From the NCBI RefSeq assembly GCF_003726035.1, contig NZ_QICD01000002.1:186001-250000 (forward strand): a DNA stretch of 64,000 nt, written 5' to 3'. Below the pieces are notes generated by a model. The model was given only the letters and a program-made list of their open reading frames with translations. It did no database searches and was not told where the DNA came from. Position 1 is the stretch's first letter; each line of letters begins with the position of its first letter. Shown in pieces: positions 26,905-35,415 of this stretch. A program made the position numbers and the translations under genes. The stretch comes from Paraeggerthella hongkongensis (GTDB lineage: Bacteria > Actinomycetota > Coriobacteriia > Coriobacteriales > Eggerthellaceae).

Positions 26905-27531
26905 ATGGGCACGGCTCACGACAAAGCCGCACGAAACGCCCCGTCGGCTACGCGCCGCGCGGACATCGTGGCTGCCGCTCGCACGCTCTACGAGGAGCGC
27001 GGGCTTTCCAAAACCTCCGTCCAAGACATCACCGACCGCGTCGGCGTCACGCGCTCGCTGTTCTACCACTACTTCGCCGACAAGGAAGCCGTCACTTCGG
27101 CCGTGCTCGACGATTACGTTGCGGATTTCATCGAAGCCACGCATTATTGGAACGCGCAACGTCGCACGGGCGACATCGAGCATGCGCTATCGAGCGTAGT
27201 CAAGCTCATGCGCCTGGGCGTGTTCGAGCATGACGCGTTTCGCCGCTCGCTTGCTTCGCGGGAAAACGCGGCGCTCTACATCGACTTCGTGAACCGCGTG
27301 GCGGATCGGATCTCCTCCTACATCGTTGAAACCACGGTGCAGGATTACGGGGCGCGCCACCAGATCCGCATCGACCACGTGTACGAGACGTTCTACGTTC
27401 TCATATTGGGAATCGTGGGGTACTTGCGCACGCACCCCGAGGCCGACGACGAGGTGCTGAAGGATCTCATCGCGCAAACGCTGCATATGGATCGCGGGAG
27501 CGCGGAGCACGGCCAATCCGGCACCGGCTAA
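26905..27531 (+). CDS. TetR family transcription regulator
   Basis: A 208-residue regulator. The N-terminal helix-turn-helix is typical (RADIVAAARTLYEERGLSKTSVQDITDRVGVTRSLFYHYFADKEAV written across residues ~15-60), and a helical ligand domain follows. The ATG at 26905-26907 follows an AAGGAGG site; a longer in-frame start would begin in the promoter. It is divergent from the cytochrome-flavoprotein operon and directly upstream of the DUF5692-type gene, so it probably controls one or both in response to the enzyme substrate. That link is inference. Confidence 0.9.
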   Translation: MGTAHDKAARNAPSATRRADIVAAARTLYEERGLSKTSVQDITDRVGVTRSLFYHYFADKEAVTSAVLDDYVADFIEATHYWNAQRRTGDIEHALSSVVKLMRLGVFEHDAFRRSLASRENAALYIDFVNRVADRISSYIVETTVQDYGARHQIRIDHVYETFYVLILGIVGYLRTHPEADDEVLKDLIAQTLHMDRGSAEHGQSGTG

Positions 27532-27616
27532 ACGCCCCGGAAGCGGGACGACAACCAAGGAAGAAGCAGGTCGAAAGGCGACCTGTGCGAAGCATACCCG
27601 AAAGAAGGAGGGTTCC

Positions 27617-28612
27617 ATGTTGTTCCAAGTGTACGGCGAGAACGCCGTGTACCAATGGCTCGGCTGGGCGATGGTCTTCATCTGCCTGATCCTGGTCAAC
27701 GAAGTGGCGCGTCGTTCCAAGGCGGGGGGCGTGTTCTGCTTCCTGATCCTGCCCGCAGGGCTGACGGCGTACTTCATCGCCATCACCGTCGGCGCCATGT
27801 CGGGCGCGCAGTGGGCGCTCGACAACCCCACGCATCTGTACATGAACAGCTGGTTCCACTACGCGAAGCTGTACGCGGCGACCATCGGCTGCATCGGCTT
27901 CATGGCGCTCAAGTACAAGTGGGGAAAGATCGGCAAGTCGCATTGGTTCAAGTGCTTCCCGTTCGTCATCGTGGCCATCAACATTCTGATCGCCGTAGTA
28001 AGCGACTTCGAAAGCGCCATTCGCGCCTGGGGCACCACGTGGGTGTCCACCGAGGGCGTCACGCTTTACGGCGGCTGGCACAACGTGTTCAACGGCGTCG
28101 CGGGCATCTTGAACATCTTCGTCATGACCGGTTGGTTCGGCATCTACGTGTCCAAGAAGAAGCAGGACATGCTGTGGCCTGACATGACCTGGGTGTTCAT
28201 CATCTCCTACGACATCTGGAACTTCTGCTACACCTACAACTGCCTGCCCACGCACTCCTGGTACTGCGGCTTGGCGCTGCTTCTGGCTCCCACCGTGGCG
28301 GCGATGCTGTGGAACAAGGGCGGCTGGATCCAGAACCGCGCGTTCACGCTGGCCATCTGGTGCATGTTCGCGCAGTGTTTCCCGCTGTTCCTGGACGACA
28401 GCGTGTTCGCCGTGCAGTCCGTGAACGACCCGAACGTGAACCTCGTCGTGTCGGTGCTGGCGCTGGCAGCGAACGTGGCCGCGCTGGGATACGTGGTGTA
28501 CCGCAGCAAGAAGCTCGGCAGGAACCCCTACACCAACGAGATCTTCGTGGGAACGAAGGACTACGAGCAGGCTATGGCTCGCCGCGAGGACGCTCCGGCC
28601 CAAACGGTTTAG
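27617..28612 (+). CDS. DUF5692-type multi-pass membrane protein
   Basis: A 331-residue membrane protein with nine or so hydrophobic segments, rich in Trp and Tyr (WLGWAMVFICLILVNEVARR, AGLTAYFIAITVGAM, YAATIGCIGFMALKYKW, WVFIISYDIWNFCYTYNC). It resembles the DUF5692 group known from Eggerthella-like bacteria; I am moderately sure of that label. It has a AAGAAGGAGG site and lies 85 bases after tetR. Transport of the substrate or product of the neighbouring reductase would fit but is not shown. Confidence 0.8.
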   Translation: MLFQVYGENAVYQWLGWAMVFICLILVNEVARRSKAGGVFCFLILPAGLTAYFIAITVGAMSGAQWALDNPTHLYMNSWFHYAKLYAATIGCIGFMALKYKWGKIGKSHWFKCFPFVIVAINILIAVVSDFESAIRAWGTTWVSTEGVTLYGGWHNVFNGVAGILNIFVMTGWFGIYVSKKKQDMLWPDMTWVFIISYDIWNFCYTYNCLPTHSWYCGLALLLAPTVAAMLWNKGGWIQNRAFTLAIWCMFAQCFPLFLDDSVFAVQSVNDPNVNLVVSVLALAANVAALGYVVYRSKKLGRNPYTNEIFVGTKDYEQAMARREDAPAQTV

Positions 28613-28641
28613 CATATCGTCGATCACAGGTTCCTTCCCCG

Positions 28642-28673
28642 AGGAGCGGCCCGGATTTCGGGCCGCTCCTTTT
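28642..28673 (+). terminator. intrinsic terminator
   Basis: A 12-bp perfect stem, AGGAGCGGCCCG (28642-28653) with CGGGCCGCTCCT (28659-28670), a 5-nt loop and a short TTTT tail. It ends the tetR/DUF5692 transcript. Confidence 0.85.
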
Positions 28674-28739
28674 GCGCAAGGGCCGACATCGGACCGGAAC
28701 GCAACGCCGCAACGCGCTGAAGACAATCGTTGCCAGGGG

Positions 28740-29243
28740 CTATTCGGGTACTGGCTTCGTCTTGCCGCACACCACTTTCACGCCCACAGGCAGCTCGTCG
28801 TTGTCAACGGTGCCCGCGCCGCCGCCGTCTTTGGCATCGACGGTGGAGAACGGCCATGACTCGATGCCGCCGAAATCATGCACGTGCGCATAGCCGAGCG
28901 CGGCCAATGCGGCGCTCGCTTCAGCCGAACGAGCTCCCGTACGGCAATAAACGAGCACGGGCGCATTCTTGTCCGGAGCCGCAGCGGCAGCCGACTCCGC
29001 GTCGATGGCGTCGTGAGGAAGCAAGCGCGCGTTCGCGATATGCGACGCGTCGTACTCCTCCTGCGTACGCACATCGAGCACGACCACGCGATTCGACGTC
29101 ATGAGCTCGTGAGCCTCCATCGCCGTGACAACCCGCACAGCCGCCGCTTCCTCCCGACCGGCCTCGTCCGCCCCGACGGCGCATGAAGCCATCGTGAACG
29201 CCGCCGTCAAAGCCAGTGCTAAAGCCACCGCGCCGCTACGCAT
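28740..29243 (-). CDS. rhodanese-domain lipoprotein
   Basis: A 167-residue predicted lipoprotein with signal and lipobox MASC (C21), followed by a single rhodanese domain. The active-site loop is VLVYCRTGARSAE with C100, and the domain starts VVVLDVRTQEEYDASHI. Rhodaneses move sulfane sulfur, but this one would act outside the membrane, so a role in cofactor sulfuration inside the cell is unlikely. The ATG at 29241-29243 overlaps the xdhC stop by 8 bases, so it is translationally coupled to the molybdenum cluster. The physiological sulfur acceptor is unknown. Confidence 0.88.
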   Translation of the reverse strand: MRSGAVALALALTAAFTMASCAVGADEAGREEAAAVRVVTAMEAHELMTSNRVVVLDVRTQEEYDASHIANARLLPHDAIDAESAAAAAPDKNAPVLVYCRTGARSAEASAALAALGYAHVHDFGGIESWPFSTVDAKDGGGAGTVDNDELPVGVKVVCGKTKPVPE

Positions 29244-30408
29244 TCCCGCACTCCAGCTCGGCTCGCTGCGCCGAAGCGAGCATCGTAGACATGGGAAACG
29301 TCGCACCATGGCGCACTGCCGTAATCTCGGCCATCACCGACAACGCAATCTCAGCCGGCTCGCGACCCTTGAGGTCAAGACCGATAGGCCCGTACACCCG
29401 AGCAATGGCCTCGTCGCTATAGCCCTCGCGTACGAGTTGGCGATAACGCGACAACTGCGTGGTGCGGCGTCCGAGCGATCCGATGTAAAACGCTGGCGAA
29501 TCAAGCCCAGCAGCCAGCGCGGGCACGTCGATCTTCGGGTCGTGCGTTAGCGCGCACAACGCCGTCGACGCATTGAGATGCAGCGTCTGAAACGCTTCTT
29601 GGGGCCAAGCGTGCACGAGTTGATCGACGAAGGGAAACCGCTCCTCGGTAGCAAACACGCCACGCGGATCCACCACGACCGTGCGATAACCCAGCATCTT
29701 GGCCATGCGTGTCAGATGGATGGCGATATGCACGCTACCAACGCACACGAGCTGGGGTTGCGGATTCATTCGCGCAAAAAATGCTGCACCCGCACCGATT
29801 CGCACGAGTCCTGCATCCTGCGTCGGTTCGCAAGAGCATACGCTGCGGGCAGCCTCCGCAAGCGCATCGCGCCCAAGCTGTTCCTCCACGTCGCGCGGCA
29901 CAATCAACCGCCACCCTTCGCAGCCAAGAGCCGTAAAAGCCCGCAAGCCCACGCGCCCTTGCGCCGCAGGCGCATCGGGCGAGACCAGCAGGAAGTACGC
30001 GCCCACAACGCTCTCATTCGCCAACTCAGCAAAACTGACGCGCACGTACGGACGCTCGGCATCAAGTTCAACGCACTCCGCCTCGAACAGTGCACGATCC
30101 AGGCGCGATACGAGCACCTCGATGTTGCCACCGCACGACAACCCCACCTCCTGGGCGCGCACGGTAGAAGCATGAAAGCGCTCGAGGCAGCCGCCCTGGG
30201 AACTCTCAAGGCAATCGATCGCCATCTGAATGACGCTCCCTTCGATGCAGCCACCCGATACCGACCCGGCAATGCCGCCCCACGCGCTCACCGCCATCAC
30301 CGACCCCGGAACGCGCGGCGAAGACCCCCAAGTCTTCGTCACCTGGGCCAGAGCTACGTCGCATCCGGCCTCGAACCATCGCGCCACGTCGTTTCGTATC
30401 TCGCGCAT
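29236..30408 (-). CDS. xdhC: XdhC family molybdenum cofactor sulfuration/insertion factor
   Basis: A 390-residue XdhC/CoxI/PaoD-like protein. The N-terminal XdhC domain has the signature AQVTKTWGSSPRVPGSVMAV and GSVSGGCIEGSVI. The C-terminal Rossmann domain has LVCVGSVHIAIHLTRMAKML and the family motif IGSLGRRTTQLSRYRQL. Such proteins bind the molybdenum cofactor, present it to a cysteine desulfurase for sulfuration and insert it into the target enzyme. The ATG follows AAAGGAG. It lies downstream of the molybdenum enzyme genes behind two hairpins and upstream of the coupled rhodanese gene. Confidence 0.92.
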   Translation of the reverse strand: MREIRNDVARWFEAGCDVALAQVTKTWGSSPRVPGSVMAVSAWGGIAGSVSGGCIEGSVIQMAIDCLESSQGGCLERFHASTVRAQEVGLSCGGNIEVLVSRLDRALFEAECVELDAERPYVRVSFAELANESVVGAYFLLVSPDAPAAQGRVGLRAFTALGCEGWRLIVPRDVEEQLGRDALAEAARSVCSCEPTQDAGLVRIGAGAAFFARMNPQPQLVCVGSVHIAIHLTRMAKMLGYRTVVVDPRGVFATEERFPFVDQLVHAWPQEAFQTLHLNASTALCALTHDPKIDVPALAAGLDSPAFYIGSLGRRTTQLSRYRQLVREGYSDEAIARVYGPIGLDLKGREPAEIALSVMAEITAVRHGATFPMSTMLASAQRAELECGNA

Positions 30409-30465
30409 CTTCGTGCTCCTTTCAAACCGCTCCTGAACGTTCGCTCCTCTAGCACGCTTCGCTCA

Positions 30466-30536
30466 GCTGCCCGAGCCGCCTGCCGGGAGGTTCGCGGGCG
30501 GCTCGGGCAGCCGCTCCAGCGTCGAAACGCTGGAGC
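30466..30536. repeat. two tandem perfect hairpins between operon genes
   Basis: Hairpin 1: a 15-bp stem, 30466-30480 with 30497-30511 (GCTGCCCGAGCCGCC and its complement). Hairpin 2: a 10-bp stem, 30513-30522 with 30527-30536, and a CGAA tetraloop. They lie directly downstream of the diheme lipoprotein gene and upstream of xdhC. Neither has a T-tract. They may attenuate transcription or set an mRNA processing point. Confidence 0.8.
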
Positions 30537-30544
30537 ACGCTCCG

Positions 30545-31036
30545 CTAGCGAGCTTTATGGCAGCTCGTGCACTCTTCGTTCGAGAGATTCGCGGATTCAT
30601 GGCTCAAAGGCTGCTTCGCCTTCGAGCTCTCGCCGCTGTGACAGCTAAGGCAGTCAGAGCCGTTGTCGCCATGCCCTATCGCAGGCGGTTCGCCGTCGAT
30701 GCCGTACACGGGAGCGTACTCGCCCGCAGGCCCGTCAACGATGCCCTCCAAGGGCTCGAGGTTCTGGGAAACCACCCCGCCTACCGCGCCGCCTGCAATG
30801 CGCTCCTGCTGCAGCTCCTCTTCTTCAGAGCCCTCGATAGCCTTGCCGGACGTATGCTCCGCTTCCACTGCAGGATCGTAGGGTACGTACTCTCCAGCCA
30901 CCGTCGTGTCGTTGCTTTTTTTCGCGGAGCCCTCTCCTTCGGAGACGTTCTGCGGCGCGCAGCTTGCAAGCCCGAAAACCAATGCTGTCGTCGCCAAGAG
31001 CGACGCGAACGTAACTTTTTTCCGCTCTACTTTCAT
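30545..31036 (-). CDS. diheme cytochrome c lipoprotein
   Basis: A 163-residue predicted lipoprotein. The signal ends in LASC (C26). A long acidic, low-complexity linker follows to about residue 125. Two heme c motifs sit near the C-terminus, CLSCH (129-133) and CTSCH (156-160), with extra His and Ser in between. It would be tethered to the outer face of the membrane and could exchange electrons with the exported molybdenum enzyme encoded upstream. The ATG at 31034-31036 has GGAGAG upstream; an ATG five codons earlier covers that site and is less likely. Confidence 0.87.
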   Translation of the reverse strand: MKVERKKVTFASLLATTALVFGLASCAPQNVSEGEGSAKKSNDTTVAGEYVPYDPAVEAEHTSGKAIEGSEEEELQQERIAGGAVGGVVSQNLEPLEGIVDGPAGEYAPVYGIDGEPPAIGHGDNGSDCLSCHSGESSKAKQPLSHESANLSNEECTSCHKAR

Positions 31037-31054
31037 AGTCTCTCCAATCATCGT

Positions 31055-32143
31055 TTACGCAGGTTGCTCGACTTGCAGCGCAGCATCGTCGAGCAACCTG
31101 GCAATATCTTCCAAACGCCGCTCCTCGCTGCCGACGAACACGAGGTCACGCGCAGGCAGCGTCAGGTCCGCTTCGAACTCTGCAGGAAACGAAGCTCCCT
31201 CTTCCAAGGTCACCACGCACACCGACCTGCGCGACGGCACCGCCCGGTACCGCGAAGCCACGTGCGAGGCAAAAGAAGGCTTCGCCATCTCCTTCTGCGA
31301 CAAGACCTCGACCATAAGGTCGACGGGCCTGATCATCAACTTGTCGCGATCTGCAAGAAGCGGAATGCTCGCGATGCTCTCCAGCTCATAGAGCATGAGC
31401 ACTCGATGAGCCAGTTGGTCCGCGCTGTTCCCTCCCAACGACATATCGCGCCGTCTTCTGATTCTCAATCCGTAAAAGTCGAGCTCGCGCGCAGGCTCGT
31501 TCTTGAATGCGAACAGCCGTCCGGATTTCGTCTCGAACACCGCATCGGGAATACGACGCTCAGGGCTGGTCACCTGATGCCCTACCACGATCCTTTCGGC
31601 AGGCGTGGCGAACGTTTGAACCGTATCGGGCGATTCGACAAGCCAGAAACGCACGGGATCCAACGCCGCGACAACGCCGAAATACGTCCAGAATTCGTAG
31701 GCGTAACGCGCAAGGGACGCATGCGCCCGGTCAAGCGCGCCGCATGCGTTCCGATACAAGGCGCGCTGGTCCTCCCCTGTCTGCAGGCAATCCATCACGC
31801 AGCAGAAAAGCGTCTTTTCAAGCGCACGTCGAGGGCTCTCGATGTAGTGTCCCACAGACGCCGGCAATGCGAGTTCCGACAATCCGGACGCGTCCTCTAT
31901 GCGCTTCTTGACCGCTCGGCATCGAGCAGCAAGGCTCTCCGAGCGCGCAAGGTCGCTTCCAGCTGCCTCCTCTACCAGCCCTTCTTGGATTTCCGAAACC
32001 AACCGATAGAAGCCTTCTCGCGATGAAGGGGGGATCGCCAAACGCTCAGGCGTGCAGACGATCTCGTCGCTCCCGTCGACCATCGCGCGAACCGACCGCA
32101 GCGCGCGCCTCCATTCGAGAGCATCGTGCGTCATTGCGCTCAC
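31055..32143 (-). CDS. unknown protein in the molybdenum enzyme operon
   Basis: A 362-residue soluble protein of no family I recognise. The N-terminal half is helical and Arg/Glu-rich. The C-terminal half looks alpha/beta, with a segment PDAVFETKSGRLFAFKNEP and the ending LPARDLVFVGSEERRLEDIARL. There is no signal peptide and no metal-binding Cys pattern. Its GTG start (32141-32143) overlaps the FAD-subunit stop as GTGA, and an ATG three codons later is possible. Tight coupling suggests a role in maturation or control of the molybdenum enzyme. The assignment is context only. Confidence 0.75.
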   Translation of the reverse strand: MSAMTHDALEWRRALRSVRAMVDGSDEIVCTPERLAIPPSSREGFYRLVSEIQEGLVEEAAGSDLARSESLAARCRAVKKRIEDASGLSELALPASVGHYIESPRRALEKTLFCCVMDCLQTGEDQRALYRNACGALDRAHASLARYAYEFWTYFGVVAALDPVRFWLVESPDTVQTFATPAERIVVGHQVTSPERRIPDAVFETKSGRLFAFKNEPARELDFYGLRIRRRRDMSLGGNSADQLAHRVLMLYELESIASIPLLADRDKLMIRPVDLMVEVLSQKEMAKPSFASHVASRYRAVPSRRSVCVVTLEEGASFPAEFEADLTLPARDLVFVGSEERRLEDIARLLDDAALQVEQPA

Positions 32144-33087
32144 CCCCGTTCAGCGAGCTCGAGCAGGGTGCGCTTTACCATGGTGCGCGCTATCTCCACC
32201 TTGTATCCGTTTTTGCCCAAAGGCTTGCATACAGACACGGCTGCATCCGCCGCACGTTCGACCGATACGGCATCGATCCCTCGCGAAAGCTCAGCTTCAG
32301 CCTCCGCCGAACGCCAGGGAGCAGGATACACCCCTCCCAGCACCACGCGTACCGAACCGTCCTCCTGCTGAGCCACGGCGCAGTTGACCAAGGGGAAATC
32401 GATAGATTTGCGCAAGGCGAACTTCTGGAACGCGCTTTTCGGCGCCTTGGGAACCTTGAACTCGGTGACGACCTCGCCGTCTTCGAGCACGTTCGAACGG
32501 GTACCGCTCGCACGGAAGAACTCTTCCGCAGGAACCTCGCGATTCGTCGTCACCACCGTGGCCCCGAGGGCCGCCAACGCAGGAGCCGTGTCGTGCGAGC
32601 TCGATGCATAGCAACCGTCCTGGTCCCCGTAAATAGAATGGTAGCGATTGTCCCCGATGCGCGCCGGACACCAATCCCCGCCCTTTCGGATGCAGTGGAA
32701 CCGATCGTCAGGCGTGCGGAAGTACCAGCAGCGATGCATCTGGCACGCATTGCCGCCGATCGTTCCCATGTGTCGTATGGTAGGAGACGCTGCGCGAGCG
32801 CACGCCTCGGCAAGGACCGGGCACCCGTTTTTCACCGTTTCGCTCTCGGCCACCTGCGCCAATGTGGCCAAGGCGCCGATGCGCAGCGCATTGCCGTCCT
32901 CTTTGATTTCGTCCATTCCCTCGATGGTCTTAATGTCAACCACCGTCTCAGGATAGGTCGGCAGTATCTCGTCCTTGAGCGTTCCCAAGATGTCCGTGCC
33001 GCCGGCAATGAGCACCGAGGCTCCGTTTTTCGTCTGGTTAGCCGCCTCTTTTGCCGAAGAGGCCTGCATATGCTTGAAGTGTTTCAC
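32140..33087 (-). CDS. FAD-binding subunit of a PaoB/HcrB-like molybdenum hydroxylase
   Basis: A 315-residue CoxM/XdhB-family subunit. FAD motifs are VLIAGGTDILG and TIRHMGTIGGNACQ. Between them and the C-terminal domain lies an insertion with cysteines at 115, 120, 132, 140 and 159 (HRCWYF, FHCIRKGGDWCPA, GDQDGCYAS). Its position matches the loop that holds an additional [4Fe-4S] cluster in E. coli PaoB and in 4-hydroxybenzoyl-CoA reductase HcrB. The start is a GTG at 33085-33087 behind GGGAGGAAGG. It has no signal peptide, so it must be exported with the Tat-bearing 2Fe-2S subunit. It passes electrons between the iron-sulfur clusters and FAD. Confidence 0.9.
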   Translation of the reverse strand: MKHFKHMQASSAKEAANQTKNGASVLIAGGTDILGTLKDEILPTYPETVVDIKTIEGMDEIKEDGNALRIGALATLAQVAESETVKNGCPVLAEACARAASPTIRHMGTIGGNACQMHRCWYFRTPDDRFHCIRKGGDWCPARIGDNRYHSIYGDQDGCYASSSHDTAPALAALGATVVTTNREVPAEEFFRASGTRSNVLEDGEVVTEFKVPKAPKSAFQKFALRKSIDFPLVNCAVAQQEDGSVRVVLGGVYPAPWRSAEAEAELSRGIDAVSVERAADAAVSVCKPLGKNGYKVEIARTMVKRTLLELAERG

Positions 33088-33102
33088 GAAAACCTTCCTC
33101 CC

Positions 33103-35415
33103 TTACGCTTTGGCGTTGCTGTCAGAACCCGTCGTTCCCAAAGCCGAAAGCACCTTGTCGGGGGTGTAGGGCACCATGGGAATGAAGGATCCGATGGCGT
33201 TCTGAATCGCCAGACCCACCAATCCGGCATCGGCATGGGCATGCGCAACCCCGGTCGATCCGTACGCGCCGCCGCCGCAGCGCGTCTCCACGGGCACGGC
33301 GTTGATCACAGGCTGATCGAGCGCGGTGGGAACCTTGTAGTCGTACAGATTGCCGTTGAGCAGCACGCCTGTCCCCTCGTCCCAGATCAGCTCTTCGCGC
33401 AATGCCCGGCCCGATGCCATGGTCAGGGAATTCTCCAGCTGGCCGATGGCGGACGAAGGCCTGATCACCTTGCCGAAATCATGGGCTGAGCAGTAATCGA
33501 GAATATCCACCAAGCCCGTTTCGGGGTCGACGGCCACTTCGCAAAAGTCGACGTTCATCGTGCGTATGACGTCGTTTTGGAACGGAACCTTCGGCTTGCC
33601 GCAGTAGCCGACGGCAAGCTGACCGATGCCCACGAGCGAGACCCGCTTCGAAGGATCGGACTTGAGCGTGATCATGGAATCGATCAAATCCACTTCGTCG
33701 GGAGAAGCCCCGAGCAATGCAGAGCCAACCTGAAGTATCTGGGCCCTCAGCTGAACGGCTGCCTCTTTCGCGGCCCAGGTGCAGGTGGCGCCGCGATCGG
33801 CAGCATCGCCCTGCTGCCAGTTGTTGTAGTTCGGCGCGTAGTAGACGATGACGTCTTCCAGCTTCATGCCCATTTCTTCCGCGATGACCAGCTGGGCCGA
33901 ATCAGGCCAGAACGTGCCGATGAGCGACTCGGCGTAGGGCATGTACACCTTTCCGTCGACGCCCATGCGCAAGTTGATGTTGTAGGATATCATTCCCCAG
34001 GTCATTGACCAGCATGCGCGACAAGCCACCCCGTGCAGGCGCCCGTCTTCGAGCGTGCGCTGGCCAGCCAGGTGCCATTTCTCATCCCATCCAAACGCTT
34101 CTTTGCCGGAAGCCATGCACGTCGACAGAGAGGGCTCGGTCACCTTCACGTTCTTCATGATGACGTCGGAAATCGGAATCCCCAACGTGTCCGCGATCTT
34201 GGCGAAGGCCAGGTTGACGGGCTCCCAATGATCTTTGCCGGGGTCAGCCGTCGTACATGCCCCGTTCGTCACGTAATAGGCCATTTCCGAGTATATGTTC
34301 GGACACGAGGTAGATTTGAATCCCTGCGCGTTCGCAGGAAGCACCAGGTGCCCGTGCGTCTTGTCTCCGTAACCGCCGCGCGCGCCGCTCTGATGCACGT
34401 TCTTCGACTGAACCGCCACCAAGGTTCCGTCCTTCTTGAAACCGATGCGCACCGTGAAATACGTTTGCGGCACTGCCGCGTCGAACGATTCTCGGCGGCT
34501 CTGAACGTAGCGGACCGGCACGCCGCCCAATCGCTTCGACAGCACGGGGGCAAACTGCGCTCCGCGCTTCTCCACAAAATCGCAATAGCGCGCTGCCATG
34601 TACGGTGACAGGGCGCGAAACTTGTCGGCATGCGACCCCAAGCCCATGAATGCGGAAACGATAGGGCCGTTGCTGGGGAAATGCGCGTGATTCGTGACAT
34701 AGCACATCTTCTCCCCATCAGGATTGCCCCAAGGATCGTTGTCCCAGTACGAGAAGTACGCGGGCGGCATCGGTCGGAACTGGCTCCACATAGGGCGCCC
34801 GTACTCTACAACCTCAATGTAGTCAGCCTCTTTGAACCCTTCTTCGACGTTGCCGATTTCCCACTCGATAGGCGCGCCGAACGTGTTTCCCGTCATGTTC
34901 GAGTCGGGGTTCATTTCGGGACGCAAAATGGGCGCGCCCGGCTTCGCCGCCTCCCGAGGGTCGGTAACGAACGGAAGAACCTCCCATTCCACCTTGACCG
35001 CCTCGAGCGCGCGCTTGCACGTCTCCTCGTTGATAGCCACCACCACGCAGCCCACCTCGTCGCCTTCGAACTCGGCCTCGTCGCCAAGCAGGGGGCTGCG
35101 GCCGAACTCGAAGTAGCTCGGAACGTTGACGGGCATCGCAGCAAGTTCTTCATCTTCGTAGGTAAGGACGAGCTCGACGCCCTCCATCCGCTCCGCCCCG
35201 GAGATGTCCAAGCTCTTTACTTTCGCATGCCCGTACGGACTACGCAGCGCCATAGCCGTGAGCGTGCCCTCCATCCACAGATCGGTAGGGTACTTGGCCG
35301 CGCCCGAAACCATGTCCCATGATTGGCGTCCAGGATGGTCCCATGTGCCGACGACCTTGAAATCCTCGCGATCCTGGTTGGCTCCCTCAAGCTCCCAAAC
35401 GCTCGTTTCGCCCAT
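33103..35415 (-). CDS. molybdopterin-binding subunit, xanthine dehydrogenase family
   Basis: A 770-residue CoxL/PaoC-like large subunit. The N-terminal a/b-hammerhead domain (GAAKYPTDLWMEGTLTAMALRSPYGHAKVKSLD) is followed by the molybdopterin-binding domains (GKDHWEPVNLAFAKIADTLGIP, ACWSMTWGMI, AHDFGKVIRPSSAIGQLENS). Two usual signatures look altered. The GGGFGGK-type segment reads GLGSHADKFR, and the C-terminal GxGE active-site glutamate segment reads CGGGAYGSTG. It may therefore have unusual chemistry, or my alignment may be wrong. The ATG overlaps the 2Fe-2S gene stop as TAATG. The substrate is unknown; aldehyde oxidation (PaoC) and reductive dehydroxylation (urolithin C dehydroxylase, HcrA) are known in the family. 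Confidence 0.9.
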   Translation of the reverse strand: MGETSVWELEGANQDREDFKVVGTWDHPGRQSWDMVSGAAKYPTDLWMEGTLTAMALRSPYGHAKVKSLDISGAERMEGVELVLTYEDEELAAMPVNVPSYFEFGRSPLLGDEAEFEGDEVGCVVVAINEETCKRALEAVKVEWEVLPFVTDPREAAKPGAPILRPEMNPDSNMTGNTFGAPIEWEIGNVEEGFKEADYIEVVEYGRPMWSQFRPMPPAYFSYWDNDPWGNPDGEKMCYVTNHAHFPSNGPIVSAFMGLGSHADKFRALSPYMAARYCDFVEKRGAQFAPVLSKRLGGVPVRYVQSRRESFDAAVPQTYFTVRIGFKKDGTLVAVQSKNVHQSGARGGYGDKTHGHLVLPANAQGFKSTSCPNIYSEMAYYVTNGACTTADPGKDHWEPVNLAFAKIADTLGIPISDVIMKNVKVTEPSLSTCMASGKEAFGWDEKWHLAGQRTLEDGRLHGVACRACWSMTWGMISYNINLRMGVDGKVYMPYAESLIGTFWPDSAQLVIAEEMGMKLEDVIVYYAPNYNNWQQGDAADRGATCTWAAKEAAVQLRAQILQVGSALLGASPDEVDLIDSMITLKSDPSKRVSLVGIGQLAVGYCGKPKVPFQNDVIRTMNVDFCEVAVDPETGLVDILDYCSAHDFGKVIRPSSAIGQLENSLTMASGRALREELIWDEGTGVLLNGNLYDYKVPTALDQPVINAVPVETRCGGGAYGSTGVAHAHADAGLVGLAIQNAIGSFIPMVPYTPDKVLSALGTTGSDSNAKA

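Noticed and set aside
28740-29243. Rhodanese as the sulfur donor for the molybdenum cofactor
   Set aside because: Its signal peptide and lipobox place it outside the membrane, while cofactor sulfuration takes place in the cytoplasm.
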